Assembly: GCA_030674155.1 (NCBI GenBank)
Contig: CM060318.1
Location: 78,438,887 to 78,502,886 of the forward strand
DNA from: Stramonita haemastoma
Taxonomy: Eukaryota > Mollusca > Gastropoda > Neogastropoda > Muricidae
Reading direction: 5' to 3'
DNA: 64,000 bases
Shown: positions 35,417 through 46,783 of the stretch, piece by piece
Layout: every line of letters starts with the position of its first letter
Numbering within the stretch: position 1 is the stretch's first letter
The notes under the pieces: model-generated
Told to the model about the DNA's origin: nothing
Databases searched by the model: none
The model's input: only the letters and a program-made list of their open reading frames with translations
Translations under genes and position numbers: made by a program

Positions 35417-35788
35417 TACTGTTTCTGCCTTCCTATGTCTTTCTGTCTCTTGTTTTATTTTTTCATGCACATTGACACATGTTGTTACCTAATATAGAAA
35501 TGATGACATGAAAGTTCAGAATGCTGTAGTACAAACTAACACAGTAGCATTTTTTTGGGTCTAACTTTTGCTTTTTTTCTGGCTTTATTTCACTCACAAG
35601 ACTTAGGCGAGTTATTTGTGTCAGTCCAAATGCTTCTCATGCTTTAATTTATGATTCAGAGCTTGCTTAATTCAGCAACTGACCTGTTTTCCAGCTGGTC
35701 TGGTCTCTGTTGAACTGGGGTTTGTGCTGGTGAAACATGAACCTTGGTTTGAGTGGCTGAGTTTGGTTGGAGAGGACTTTTGTTTGAG

Positions 35789-36016
35789 CTGCATTGCTAA
35801 CATGCATATCAGTCGATTGAATCAAAAAGTGAGCTGCATTGCTAACATGCATATCAGTCGATTGAATCAAAAAGTGAGCCGCATTGCTAACATGCATATC
35901 ATGTCGGATTGAATCAAAAAATGTGAGCCGCATTGCTAACATGCATATCAGTCGATTGAATCAAAAAGTGAGCCGCATTGCTAACATGCATATCAGTCGA
36001 TTGAATCAAAAAGTGT
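35789..36016 (+). repeat. 45-bp tandem repeat, five copies
   Basis: Unit gagccgcattgctaacatgc plus atatcagtcgattgaatcaa plus aaagt. Units are open in one frame since 45 is divisible by three, but there are no splice signals or homology to suggest coding. Confidence 0.93.
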
Positions 36017-36508
36017 GCCAGCTTTGCTGCTTGCTTTGGTGTCCTGGAATTCCGAAGCAGAAAAAAAAATCATTGTTATGTGTTTTGGTTAGGTTTGATG
36101 ACTTGCATGTCAGAACTCTTTATAAGCAGGAGGTTGGGGGGAAATTGGGGGGGGGGGGGTTAGAACAGAGTTTCTTACTTGATGTTAAAATCTATTAGAC
36201 AAGATGAAGGCAAGGGAACTATGCCCAGTGTTCATATGCTTTTTTTATTTTGAGTTTATGTTTTAGTACAGTGTTGTGACTTTCTCCCCATTGATAATGT
36301 CCTCAGTAAGCAGCTTACCCTCTCTGCACAGGCAGCTAACATGTCGCCCTAAGAAAAAGCAACAACGCTCAGGCAATGGGACATGTTTCTGATGAATGAA
36401 GAAATGTTTGGAAAACACATGTGACTGTTAAGTTCCTACTGTATACATTTATACCTTTTTCTGCTTTGTTTGTGTGAGACAGGGAGTAATTAATGGTGTT
36501 TTATATAG

Positions 36509-36622
36509 ATGGCGAGGAGTGTGGCACAGACAGGTCGATGGATAGAGAGTTGGATCTGGGTTAGTGCCGGACAGAGAGACGATGGACTGGCTCCTCACAC
36601 ACCGCCTTTCAAGCGGAGACAG
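36509..36622 (+). CDS. PPP1R9: Neurabin exon, linker; one-base break after a G run
   Basis: Acceptor tatatag, donor gtgagt. The incoming G gives DGEECGTDRSMDRELDLG and then a stop in that frame. From 36561 the next frame reads LVPDRETMDWLLTHRLSSGD and ends two bases over, exactly what the next exon needs. One extra base in the GGG at 36558-36560 joins them. VPDRETMD resembles VPETERLD of vertebrate neurabins, which sits at the start of the post-coiled-coil linker. The ATG at 36509 is not a start codon. Confidence 0.82.
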
Positions 36623-36624
36623 GT

Positions 36625-36659
36625 GAGTTTGTGTGTGTGTGTGTTGTGTTGTGTGTGTG

Positions 36660-36715
<56 letters not shown>

Positions 36716-36738
36716 TGTGTGTGTGTGTGTGTGTATCT
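36625..36738. repeat. (TG)n tract beginning at a splice donor
   Basis: TG dinucleotides with slips start within the donor region of the exon ending at 36622. Confidence 0.92.
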
Positions 36739-37378
36739 TATTGTGGTTTAAGTGACTGTGTGTGATTAAGTGTGTGTGTTTTTAAATATTATGTTTTTCA
36801 AATACACGTTGTGGAAATAGATTATGAAGCATGTTTGTGTGCTTGTGCGCGCGAGCGCAGGGGTGGGTTGCATTGGTGCAGTGGAAATGTGATATAAAAT
36901 AAGGAAATTAAAACAAGAGTCCCTCTTTATACGGACAGTGTCTGTGTGTTACTGTACTTTTACCAATATTACTCCATCTCAGTGAATCCACTGTCACTTC
37001 AATCAGCAAAAAAAAAAACCAAGCCTTTTTTTTTTTTTTAAATACCAGCAGATGTGAAGTGAAATTTCTAAACAACATTCTTGGAAAGGTTATGCAGTCA
37101 GAGAAATAAGTGTGGTTATTTTGTAGCTGGGGAGATGGGAAAGGTTTTGTTTGTTTGTTATACATGGAGGGTATTGTGTGCAGTTGTGTAATACTAAAGG
37201 CGCAAGTTTTACCATTTATGAAAAAAAATGTAAATTTATTTATAGGGCATAAAAATATTCCTAAAAGTTGAACATTTCTAGGATATCAGTGACTGTGTTC
37301 TGTGTTGACAGCCAATGGAGCAAGAGCAAGTGCAGGCAGTGCAGGCAGCGGTGGTGACCTCTGCTTGTTCCCCCACAG

Positions 37379-37450
37379 TGGCCTCCCTGTGGCCCCCGTC
37401 AGTCGTCAGGACAGCGAGAGTGGGCTGGAAACCTGGATCAAACATGACAG
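37379..37450 (+). CDS. PPP1R9: Neurabin exon, Ser-rich linker
   Basis: The acceptor is ttgttcccccacag, the best in the area; the donor is gtaagg. With two carried bases it reads SGLPVAPVSRQDSESGLE and TWIKHD, again two bases over. The open frame continues upstream to about 37314, so a longer exon using an earlier acceptor is possible. The short form is preferred because of the strong pyrimidine tract and the phase match to the exon at 36509. Confidence 0.78.
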
Positions 37451-37497
37451 GTAAGGCATTCGTTTCCGTCCCAGTTACACTGAATGTTGCTATTTAT

Positions 37498-37765
37498 TCG
37501 TTTTTTTATTCTTGGCTACAGCTCTAGGGTTTACCAATGGTGAGATTTTTGCACTATATTTGCAGCTGTTGTTGTCACCATTAAGGTAGCCACTTTCTGA
37601 TTTCAGGATTGAAAATAGACACAAAGGAGGTGACAAGAAGAAAAGGAACAAGGCAGAAACAAAGAGAGGGATAAAAAAGAGGAGATTTCCTAGCACAGAA
37701 TTTCCAGATTGTGGGGATGTTATTTATACTAACAGGCCCCTGGCATCCCTACAGGGAAGTGGGCA
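37498..37765 (+). repeat. Interspersed repeat family D, long copy
   Basis: Includes cttggctacagctctagggt, accattaaggtagccacttt, a purine-rich middle, then tagcacagaatttccagatt and cctggcatccctacagggaa. The last part recurs at 63305-63465, which defines the 3' half of the family. Confidence 0.72.
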
Positions 37766-37837
37766 GGGCTGTACCATCATGATTTGGTAAGATTGAATAG
37801 GAAATATCTTCCTCTAAAACCATTTTTATTAGAAGAG

Positions 37838-37950
37838 TAAGCCATTCCTGCCAATGGGAACGAAGGACAAAATTGACAAGACTGGATGTTTAAAAAAAAG
37901 CACACGAGTACTTATGTATTCCATCATCCTCAAAATGAAAGAAGAAATGA
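37838..37950 (+). mobile_element. SINE family A tail fragment
   Basis: gagtaagccattcctgccaa, aaaaaagcacacgagtactt and ccatcatcctcaaaatgaaa match the family tail. Confidence 0.65.
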
Positions 37951-38022
37951 TGATAGATAGTGTGTTTTTGATCAAAAGTGTGTTTTTGATAAATAGTGTG
38001 TGTTTTTTATTACTGTCTGCAG

Positions 38023-38218
38023 TGACAGCACAGTGCGGAAGAGTGACGCCAAGAAGCGGAGGGCCCAGCAGTCAGAGCGAGGCGCTGCCCCGGCCTTGAC
38101 CTCTTCGCTGCTGCAGCCTCCAGCCTGCCTGTGCCCACGGGGGCGTCTCGGGCAGCGTGGGGGCCGACACCGACAGCCAGTCAGACACTCACAGCACCGG
38201 CAACACCAGCGCCTCCTG
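38023..38218 (+). CDS. PPP1R9: Neurabin exon, basic then Ser/Ala-rich linker; two one-base breaks
   Basis: Acceptor gtctgcag, donor gtgagg. It reads SDSTVRKSDAKKRRAQQSER then GAAP. One extra C in the CCCC at 38088-38091 gives GLDLFAAAASSLPVPTG. A further G in the G run at 38139-38143 gives GGVSGSVGADTDSQSDTHST and GNTSAS, which ends two bases over and fits the next exon. Both breaks are in homopolymers. A single inserted base would also restore the final frame but would leave a less plausible middle. The basic stretch KKRR could be a phosphorylation or localisation site (inference). Confidence 0.8.
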
Positions 38219-38949
38219 GTGAGGGGGGGATGATTTCAGGATGTTGGATATGTCGGAAACGTTGACTGATATGGTGTTTTGTATTGATATCGGTTTTCTA
38301 TGATCACGTTATTTAAACAATTTTTATGCTGAAACATGGTACGATATTTGAATATTTGATAAATGCTATGACCTGCAGTTCCAATGATAGAGTGGATTTT
38401 TTTCTGTTTTTGTTGTTTTTTTAAAAAAATTGTTGTTGCTTTGTTGACTTTTAAACTTCATGTCAAAACAAACCATGATTGCATGATTATTGAAAACTGG
38501 TCTGTTTATGATATTTTCTGGTGTGATTTTACTGATTTACATGTACAAAGTGTCTTAAGATGAAAGGATCTGCAAAGTGCCGACTTCAATTTCAGGGAAT
38601 TTCTTAAATAAAGAGTTTTTGTAAATAATAATCATGATAATTTTTACAGAGAAAGAGTAAAACATGTGACTGCATGTATTCTGTAAATACAAGGAGTTTC
38701 TGTAAATGATTATATGATACATTCTTACCAGAAAAAAGAGTTACAACATTTTCATTTTCAAGAAAACAGAAAAGAAAGTTTCAAAATAATGGGCATGTTG
38801 TGAGCATCCGATACGTTCAAGCCAGCAGAAGAATTCAAACTTCAAACTTCAAAAACACTTTATTGTCTTACAGACAGAGAAATTCAAGTGGGTACAAGCC
38901 ATACATTAAAACGGTAAACATATAATATTAACAATGTTATGATACTCTT

Positions 38950-39215
38950 GGGGACAGGATAGCTCAGTGATCAGAGTGTTCGCTTTCCCCAAGTCAAGTT
39001 AAGCAGCATCGAGCGTGGTTACCAGTTGGATGGGTGACTGTTTGCTCGCCATGGCTTCAGTACTGTCCCCCAGTTCACCCAGCTGTCAATGGGGTACCTA
39101 CCCTCTTTAGGGTCAGGAAAGGTAAAGCAGCGAGGGAGAGGAGATGGGCGCCACCCTCAACATGCTGGCCCCTAGAGAAGCTAAGGTCTCTGGTGCCTCG
39201 CTCCCCTACGACCAC
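38950..39215 (+). mobile_element. SINE-like family C copy
   Basis: Head ggggacaggatagctcagtg, body tttagggtcaggaaaggtaa, agcagcgagggagaggagat and acatgctggcccctagagaa. The open frame across it is the repeat, not an exon; the neurabin exon starts at 39272. Confidence 0.78.
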
Positions 39216-39271
39216 ACAGGTTACGGGACACCTTCACCTCACCTTTGTTATGATGCTGTGTGGGTGTACAG

Positions 39272-39443
39272 CAGCAGAGACGACAGCCAGTCAGACACGT
39301 CCTCGTCGGTGTCTCAAATGTCCTACGACCCCAACAAGCCTCATTCCATGGCATGAGCTCGGAGATCCCCGAGTCTGCAGCAGGGGATGAGGCTGATGGG
39401 GGCGTTGCCTTGGTGTCTGCAAAGCCGTCTGCATCGGGGAAAG
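39272..39443 (+). CDS. PPP1R9: Neurabin exon, Ser/Asp-rich linker; one-base break
   Basis: Acceptor gtgtacag, donor gtgggt. It reads SRDDSQSDTSSSVSQMSYDP then NKPHS before a stop in that frame. The continuation GMSSEIPESAAGDEADGG and VALVSAKPSASGK lies in the next frame. One extra C at the CC of 39346-39347 gives HSHGMSSE and joins them. The outgoing phase (one G) then matches the exon at 41178. A family-C SINE ends about 70 bp upstream of the acceptor. Confidence 0.82.
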
Positions 39444-41177
39444 GTGGGTGAGGGGTGGAAGAAGGATAGGTGTGTGTGTAGGTTGTAGTGAGTGTGTGTT
39501 GTCAGGCTGTGTGTTGTAGGCGGAGTAGTGTGTGTTGTCAGGTGTGTGTTGAGTAGATGTGTGTTGTCAGGCTGAAATATCAGCTCTGCATGTGTAGCTG
39601 TGCTTTTTGATGACTGTTGTTGTTGCTGTCGTTGTTGTTGTTCCTTAGTTATTGCCTGATGTCCTGCCATCTCCTGGTTGTTGTGATTTACAGTGAAAAG
39701 CTTGTTGTGAAGTATCTTTGAAAGGAGAGGGGGGAGGTGTCTTTTTTTTTTTCTTCTTTTTTTTTTCTGATGAAGGTCTGCTGTTGTGCGAAGATGGCAT
39801 TTTGTGATGTGGACGTTTGAAGTTAAGTGTGCTTGTTCCTGCCCCTTTCACCCTGCCTCCCCCTCCTTATACAGTTGTGAAATCTTTACCAGTACTGTGT
39901 TTATTCAGTTTGTCATTTTGAAGTATGACACTAAGAAGTTCTGTTCAGGAGCCTGTGATTATGGCAGAATGAAGTCTTGCGTCAAAGCAGTGTGGTTTTT
40001 CATAGTGCCATCTCATAAAAAAAGGCTATCCTTATTTCCCTTTTCAGTCATAAGCACAGTACTGTTGTGTTCGTGTGACAATACTATGAAGGGTGTGCTA
40101 GAGTAAGGTATGTTTGTTCCTATCAGAGTGCTAACTGCAACAGAGGTAGGATTCAAGGCTTGTGTGTGGAAAAAGGTGTGTTGAAATACGTGTTTGGGGC
40201 TTTCAACTGCTTTTATTGATGTTGCTCTTTGGATACAGAAGAGTAAAACAAAAGATAATCTGACTTTGATACTTATGGATTTTATCAGCTTTGGGGTTGT
40301 TGATTGTACACTCAAACGATTTTGCAGACGTAAGCATGATATGGTTTAATGTGAACAGCAAAATATGCCTTTCAGATTTGGGAATCCTGAGAAAAATTAT
40401 TTTTTTATATTCCTCCTAAAATCACTGTATGAGAAAACATGGCTATGGAAATATCAGTGGAATGATACAAAAAGTGTAAGAAGTTTGTCCTTGTTAGGGG
40501 GGTTTTCGCTCTTTTCATACATAAATTTGATAAATTTTGTCACATTTGGAGGTTTTGTCATGGTTAATATTTTAGAAACTTCTTCTGCTTCTCTCTCTCT
40601 TTGTGTGTGTGTGTGGTTTTTCCCCTTCCTTCTTCATTCCAGTGGCTTTGCCCTTTCCACTCCTAGCATCTGTGTGTTTATTTCGTTTTTAGCATTCTGC
40701 TCAGTGCATCTGTATAATCGGAGGATTGTCTGAGAAGTTTCATAAGAGCAGGTGTTCATTTAGTGACTTGATTAAGTAATAGATTTATTTCAATGATCAG
40801 TATTTATTTTGTGCTTGTATTGATGTGTTGTCTTTGTTGTATTGTTTTTTTTTTATGTAAACAATCAACAACGGTTTTAGCAATGACCATACTTAACATG
40901 AAAATCATATCCATGATATTTTATGGATGTATGGGATTAACAAAGAATTCAATCTATACTTGTGTAACAACTGATCATCTTAATTTCAATATGTAATCAC
41001 TAAAAGAAAAGAATGTTGTGAATTGTCTAACATGGTAGTTGGTCTAATACAAAAGACGATATTGTTTGCTCATGTTATTTTGGTTTGCGTATGTGTGTAT
41101 ACGCATGTGAGTGCATTGTTGTGCATGCTTTAGTGGCTTACCCGTGGCTGTGTCTGTCTCCATACATTCTCACTCAG

Positions 41178-41369
41178 GCTTTGGATTACCCAAAATTTCG
41201 CTGAAGCCTAGGTCTCCGTTTGGTGGAGGTGGCGGCAGAAATGCAGGGCAGGGGATCGTACTCCTGTCCAGCAAACGCATTGGTGAAGGGAGTTCAGTCC
41301 CTTCCTCCTCTTCAGGCATAACTCTGATTTCGAAAAGGTCGCTAGATGCCAGCAACTCAGATCTGGATG
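41178..41369 (+). CDS. PPP1R9: Neurabin exon, Gly/Ser-rich linker before the SAM domain
   Basis: Acceptor tcactcag, donor gtgagt. It is open throughout: GFGLPKISLKPRSPFGGGGG, RNAGQGIVLLSSKRIGEGSS, VPSSSSGITLISKRSLDASN, SDLD. The end resembles vertebrate DEILDDG just before the SAM exon. It ends one base over, whereas the SAM exon at 44695 needs phase 0, so either a small exon between them is unseen or more bases are missing here. Confidence 0.85.
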
Positions 41370-41864
41370 GTGAGTAACGGTTTCGGAAAGAGGTATGCAA
41401 GGATGTTCAGGAAACTGTGAGAAAAGTCATTTAGTAAAGAAATGTTCGGGGAATGATCCTTGGAAACAAGCTTATCAAAAGTTTATTGCATATTAAGAAA
41501 TAATAATAATATAGGAATTTATATAGCGTTGAATCTTGTAAAGCAAACGCATCAAAGCGCTTAAGAAATGTGACTATTCCCTATAGAAAAAAAGGAATAA
41601 TATCTATAATCACCATTGAAAAATTCAGATTTATGGAGGATTGATTTATGAATTTGTCGCTAATTTAAGCTTGATATGAGCTAGACTCAAAGTAAATGAG
41701 CATCAGCGAATGAGAGTAGTTTGCGTAGTTTGTGTGTTGTGCACATTTCATGCTTCCCACTGCACAAACCTACCCCCCCTGGAGATTTTCATTTTTAAAG
41801 GAATGCTATGAAACTGTTATGCTTGTTTGAAAAATGTTTTTGTTAAGGGATATTAGTAGAGTTT

Positions 41865-42385
41865 GAGAATGTAAAGCTGTTGGTATATCATTATGTGTAT
41901 TGTAAAGATGTTGGTATATCATTATGTGTGTTGTAAAGATGTTGGTATATCATTATGTGTATTGTAGTTGTGTATATATATGTGTTTGTAAAGATGTTGT
42001 ATATATTATGTGTTTGTAAAGTTGTGTATATCATTATGTGTATTGTAAAGTGTTGGTATATCATTATGTGTATTGTAAAGTTGTTGTATATCATTATGTA
42101 TTGTAAGCTGTTGGTATATCATAGTTATGTAAGTGTTGTATATCATATGTATTGTAAGTTGTTGGTATATCATTATGTGTATTGTAAAGCTGTTGGTATA
42201 TCATTATGTGTATTGTAAAGCTGTTGGTATATCATTATGTGTATTGTAAAGATGTTGGTATATCATTATGTGTTTGTAAAGCTGTTGGTATATCATTATG
42301 TGTATTGTAAAGCTGTTGGTATATCATTATGTGATGTAAGTTGTTGTAATAATTTGGTATTGTAAGCTTGGTATATCATTATGTG
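41865..42385 (+). repeat. 31-bp tandem repeat, about 16 copies, many with small deletions
   Basis: Unit attgtaaagctgttggtata plus tcattatgtgt. Units in the middle lack one to several bases each. Confidence 0.93.
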
Positions 42386-43129
42386 TATTGCTGCATATAT
42401 AATTTTCTGTGGATTTGTTGAATTGGTGTGTGTAGAGAAGCTTGGTCTGTGTTGTCAGCATATTGCATTTTCGAAACAGTGTATGTAGTTCATATGTGTG
42501 CGTGTTAACTGTTTACTGCATGCAGAATAGTGATAGGAGTGTATCGTGTTGTAAACTTTTTACATTAGGATGAATAGTTGATGGTGTAATCTGGGGTGTT
42601 TATACATTATTTTGGTTGTTTTGTAATCTTTGTATGAATTCATATATGGGTTGTGGTGTAAAGCAGGAGAGGTTGAATCATTGAAGATGTCATCACTGAG
42701 GCTTATTTGTAGCGGTGGGTCATTTAATGACAACATCAAACCAGCACACATTGCCATACTCTGTGCATACACACATGTTCGCACGCATACCCAAGCTTGC
42801 ATATGCATACTCTCTGTCTCTGTCTCTGTTTCTCTCTCTGTTTTGATTTCGAAAAAAATGTATTTATTTCTTTATTTTTTAATATTTTAAAAAAATTCAT
42901 TTGTGTTTTCCTGTCTAGTATAACTTTATGTGGAAATGTGTAACAGTGAAGACTACTACTATTACAACTTCAACATACACTCACATATATGTGCACACAA
43001 ACACACTCCCGTGCATGTATGAATGCAGGCACTCACAGTGCTCAAACAAGAATGCTGAGCAATGCAATGCATCATACATGTGTGCATGTGCATGTGCTTG
43101 CAAGCGTGTGGTGTGTGTGTGTGTGTGTG

Positions 43130-43167
<38 letters not shown>

Positions 43168-43289
43168 ATGCATGTATGTTTGTGCATACTTCCACAAATG
43201 TTTTGAAAGACTAGATTGAATTATGATTTTTTTATGTAGAGTTTCTCATTCAGAACAACCACATTCATAAGAACAACCACATTAAACAG

Positions 43290-43815
43290 AAAATTGTGGA
43301 ATGAATAGGTCAGTAAGAAGACAAGTAGTAACCTACAAAGAATCAAAACATGTCCATATTAACCACATTGCAATAATTAGGCAAGAAGACACCAATAACA
43401 GAATGTATATCAAAAGAAGCATATAAAGAAAGAAACAGAACATGTCCATATTAACCATCAGTACATTAAATTGTCAAGAAAACACAAGTAACACTATGTA
43501 TATTAAAAGTAGCATACAGAGAAAGAATCAGAGCGTGTCCATACTATCAGTGCGATAAATTGGCAATAAGACTCAAGTAATAGTATAGAAAGAATCATAA
43601 CATTTCCATATCAACCATCAGTCTAATAAATTGGCAAGCAGACAGAAGAAACAGAACATATATCAGAAGGAGCACATAAAAGAAAGAAAGAAAATCAGAA
43701 CATGTCCATATCAACCACCAGTGTAATAAACCAGCAAGAGGACTCAAATAACAGTATATCAAAAGTAGCACACAAACAAAGGAAGAATCGACCTGTCCAT
43801 TCACCATCAGGCACA
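43290..43815 (+). repeat. Diverged tandem repeat of about 95 bp, five units
   Basis: Each unit contains variants of aacatgtccatattaaccat, cagtacattaaattgtcaag and agtagcatacagagaaagaa. Confidence 0.82.
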
Positions 43816-43882
43816 TGGCAGCGACCTGTCACGTCCATGATGGTATCGAGCTGACGACGACGCAACACGCTCCGGCTTCACC

Positions 43883-44180
43883 CAACATATCGCACTCTTC
43901 AGCCCTGAGGAGGGGGGGGGGTTGTTGGGTGCCTGTTGTTCAGGGCTTGTCTGTCTCTGTTCTGTATCTGCTGTTATTACGTCAACATATCGGCACTCCT
44001 GCAGCCCTGGTAAGGGGGGGTGTTTTGTTGGGTGTCGTGTTGTTTGGGGTTTGACTGTATCTGCTGTTATATTGCAATCAACATATCGGGCACTCCTGCA
44101 GCCCTGGTGAGGAGGGGGTGTTTTGTTGTGGTGTGTTTGGGGTTTGTCTGTGTTCTGTATCTGCTGTTATATTGCAATAC
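43883..44180 (+). repeat. Tandem repeat of about 105 bp, about three units
   Basis: Units share caacatatcggcactcctgc, agccctggtaagggggg and tctgctgttatattgcaat, with variable G runs. Confidence 0.85.
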
Positions 44181-44694
44181 TGTATGAACATTTTATTATC
44201 TCAAAGTCATGTGAAATTCATGTAGGTGTGAAAGAAGAAGTGACTGATTAATTATTTTCGTCCTGTTTACTATTTGAGAGTGAGATGTTGGTTTGTGTTA
44301 GTGTTGTATAGTGCAACACACCACAACACTTCACAGTATGATAGTAAAGCATAAATACTGCAAACCAAGCATTCTTGTTTTCATCTCTTTTTTTGTTTTG
44401 TTTGTTTGGCTTTTTTGAGAGGGGGGGGGGGGTTGTTAGAAGATAAAAGACACATTGTCTGCCATGTTGAAAATTGCAATAGCAAAGAAACAAGCAGGGT
44501 CTTAAAAAAAAAAGAAAAAAAAAAGATAGAAAGAAAATTTGCATCGAGTCATCCACTTACCAGTCCAGCAAACTTCAAAATACAAAGGCCTGAGGGGGTG
44601 CTACTCTTCCCTCTTTTTTCCGTATTTTTATTTATTTATTTATTATTTTTTATACAAATGGGATTTATATCTCTGTCTCACGCTGTCGTTTCAG

Positions 44695-44877
44695 GAGAAC
44701 GTGTCTCCGAACAAGCGCAGTCAGAACCAGTATCAGTCGTGTGGCATCGCAGAGTGGAATGCGGAACACGTCTGCCATTGGCTGATGGCTGTGGAGATGG
44801 AGAAGTACACTCCCCTGTTCACGGACAAGAACATCACCGGCACGCAGCTCCTCCTGCTGGACAGCTCCAAACTCAAG
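44695..44877 (+). CDS. PPP1R9: Neurabin exon, SAM domain
   Basis: Acceptor gtcgtttcag, donor gtgaga. It has 61 codons: ENVSPNKRSQNQYQSCGIAE, WNAEHVCHWLMAVEMEKYTP, LFTDKNITGTQLLLLDSSKL, K. Vertebrate neurabin-I reads VQEWSVQQVSHWLMSLNLEQ, then YVSEF, NITGEQLLQLDGNKLK in the same order. The SAM fold mediates protein-protein contacts; among neurabins it is present in neurabin-I and absent from spinophilin, so this is the neurabin-I architecture. Confidence 0.98.
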
Positions 44878-45604
44878 GTGAGAGACCTGGGACCTGGGGG
44901 AGATTTTACAGTGGGGGGGGGAGGGATTTGCTGTGTGGCATGGTGCGTTGTGAGTTTTCTTGTACTTTCATTTTTTTTTGTGATATGTCGTGCAAGCTGA
45001 AGTTGAAAACCTGGGAAAGATTTGGCAGTGAGAGGAGTTGTATTGTGGTTTAGTGTAATACATGTTTTTTTGCTTAAATGTTTCTTGTCATATATTTTAC
45101 AAAGTGATGTAAAGAACCTGTGAAATATTCCACAGTGAGAGGGGTTGCCTTGTGGTGTATTGTGTTGTTTTCTGTATTTTTATAAACTCTCTTCACCCTT
45201 CACATCTCCCTTAAAACTCCCTAAAGTAGTCAGATGTTGGGGTATCACACAGGCACTTTCTAGCAGTTTATCTTGAGTAACTGATCCTGCAAGCCCATTT
45301 TTCTCCATATTACAGGCTAGGTATGTTCATGTTATCAGTGCCATTGGTCACTGCTGGCCCTCTCTTTCACTAAAGATAGATAGGTTTTTAGGATAGATAG
45401 GTTTTTAAGATAAGATAGGTTTTTAACATCAGCACAAGATACTAGGCTTTTAACATCAGCACAAGATGGCAGTCACTCATGGGACCTGAATTTGGTGTTG
45501 TGTAAGAAAACTAGACAGTGAGGTGAGAAGAACAAGTTTCATGCAGCCACATTTTGTTGTTGACTGTTTTATGTGACAAGCAGAGAGGAGAAATGCTTTT
45601 ACTT

Positions 45605-45720
45605 GCTGTATGATTTACCATTGAGGTATATTTGAAAGAAGAGGTAGTATGATTTACCATTTAGGTATAGCCTATCTGAATGAAGAGGTAGTATGAATTA
45701 CCATCAAGGAATATCTGAAA
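45605..45720 (+). repeat. Imperfect tandem repeat of about 48 bp
   Basis: Repeats gatttaccatttaggtata and gaagaggtagtatga with substitutions, about 2.5 copies. Confidence 0.75.
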
Positions 45721-46150
45721 AAAATAGCATTTTCTTTTGGATCTAGTTATGTCTGTAACATTGGCTGTATCTTCTTCTATATGCTGTTGTACCTGTAATG
45801 TGTGGTACCATTTGTCTTCAAGGTGTTGTACATTACTTTTAAGTTTCCGTCCAGAGAGAAAAGATGCCATAATCACTACTTTCTAATTTTGTCCCAGTCT
45901 TTTTATTTTTTATTTATTTATTCTTTTGTTTTTTACGTATTTCATTTTCATGTAGTGAAGGGCACTGGGTTTTTTTTTATAACTGGACATTTTTATTTTT
46001 TAGTCTTGAAGATGAAACTTCTTTACGATATTTTGGCAGGTGATCAGTGAGTGTCAAGGTTTTTGTCTTTTTCTCTATGTAACCGTTTCATAGAAACATT
46101 TTTCTGTTTTAATTCACCCCAACATTTATTTGTGTTCACCTGTCTGGCAG

Positions 46151-46324
46151 ATGCTTGGCGTTGTCAGCACAAAAGATCGGGAAACGTTGAAGAAGAAGAT
46201 CAAGGAGCTGAAAGTGGCAGCAGAGAAGGAGAAGAAGGAGAAAGAGAAGGAGCAGAAGCTGCAGGAGAAGGAGAGGAAAGCCCGCGAAAAAGAACAAAGA
46301 AAACAAATGCAGAAAAAGAAATGA
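46151..46324 (+). CDS. PPP1R9: Neurabin terminal coding exon, end of SAM and charged C-terminus
   Basis: Acceptor gtctggcag; stop TGA at 46322-46324. It reads MLGVVSTKDRETLKKKIKEL then alternating Lys/Glu (KEKKEKEKEQKLQEKERKAR), ending QMQKKK. Vertebrate neurabin has LGMTASQDRAVVKKKLKEM followed by a Lys/Glu helix. The first part is the last SAM helix; the rest is a single charged alpha-helix. The preceding exon ends in phase 0, so the join is in frame. Confidence 0.97.
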   Translation: MLGVVSTKDRETLKKKIKELKVAAEKEKKEKEKEQKLQEKERKAREKEQRKQMQKKK

Positions 46325-46702
46325 ATCCAGAGTGACCTGAAGAGTTAGTGGTGACATTGCTTCAGTACCTGTGGACAGTGTTAGGTACAGGAGGCACACA
46401 CCTGTGAAGTGTTAGTTACCTGAGGCAGGAGGCCTGGTTACTGGGATACAAAAGAGTATACGACTGGGTGTGTTTTGTGACAAGTATGGACCGCAAGTTG
46501 AGATGTGTTTCCAGTTTGTCGGCAGCTGGGTCTATGCACTGAAGAGTTGAAGCCATGGAACAGAGCACAAGTTACACAAATTATACTGCTGCCTGCCGCA
46601 GTTTTTCTTCCTCCTGCCAAAATTATCTTCTGCTGGGTTTATCATGTGTTCTGAAGACTGTTCATGGCTTTAGTCTTCATGTGGAAACTGGGTAATGCAG
46701 AA

Positions 46703-46706
<4 letters not shown>

Positions 46707-46779
<73 letters not shown>
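46707..46779. repeat. (TG)n in the neurabin 3' UTR
   Basis: About 73 bp of nearly pure TG dinucleotides, 380 bp after the stop codon. Confidence 0.94.

Positions 46780-46783
<4 letters not shown>

Larger units (their letters stand above)
41370..44694. other. Neurabin intron before the SAM exon
   Basis: Holds the 31-bp array (41865-42385), (TG)n at 43108-43166, a diverged array of roughly 95-bp units (43290-43815) and about three copies of a roughly 105-bp unit (43883-44180). The phase mismatch between the flanking exons suggests a small exon may be hidden here; I could not find it. Confidence 0.6.

Noticed and set aside
35724..36198. Open frame of repeated 15-residue units
   Set aside because: Follows from a 45-bp repeat divisible by three. 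No acceptor, donor or homology.
36509..36622. ATG at 36509 as the start of a separate small gene
   Set aside because: The ATG is the first codon-sized triplet after an intron acceptor; the phase with the exons on both sides places it in another frame.
39144..39271. Upstream extension of the neurabin exon at 39272
   Set aside because: The open frame covers the family-C SINE, which recurs at 27995-28225; the acceptor at 39271 fits the phase.
41865..42385. CRISPR-like regular array
   Set aside because: The units are directly tandem with no spacers, in a eukaryotic intron; ordinary minisatellite.
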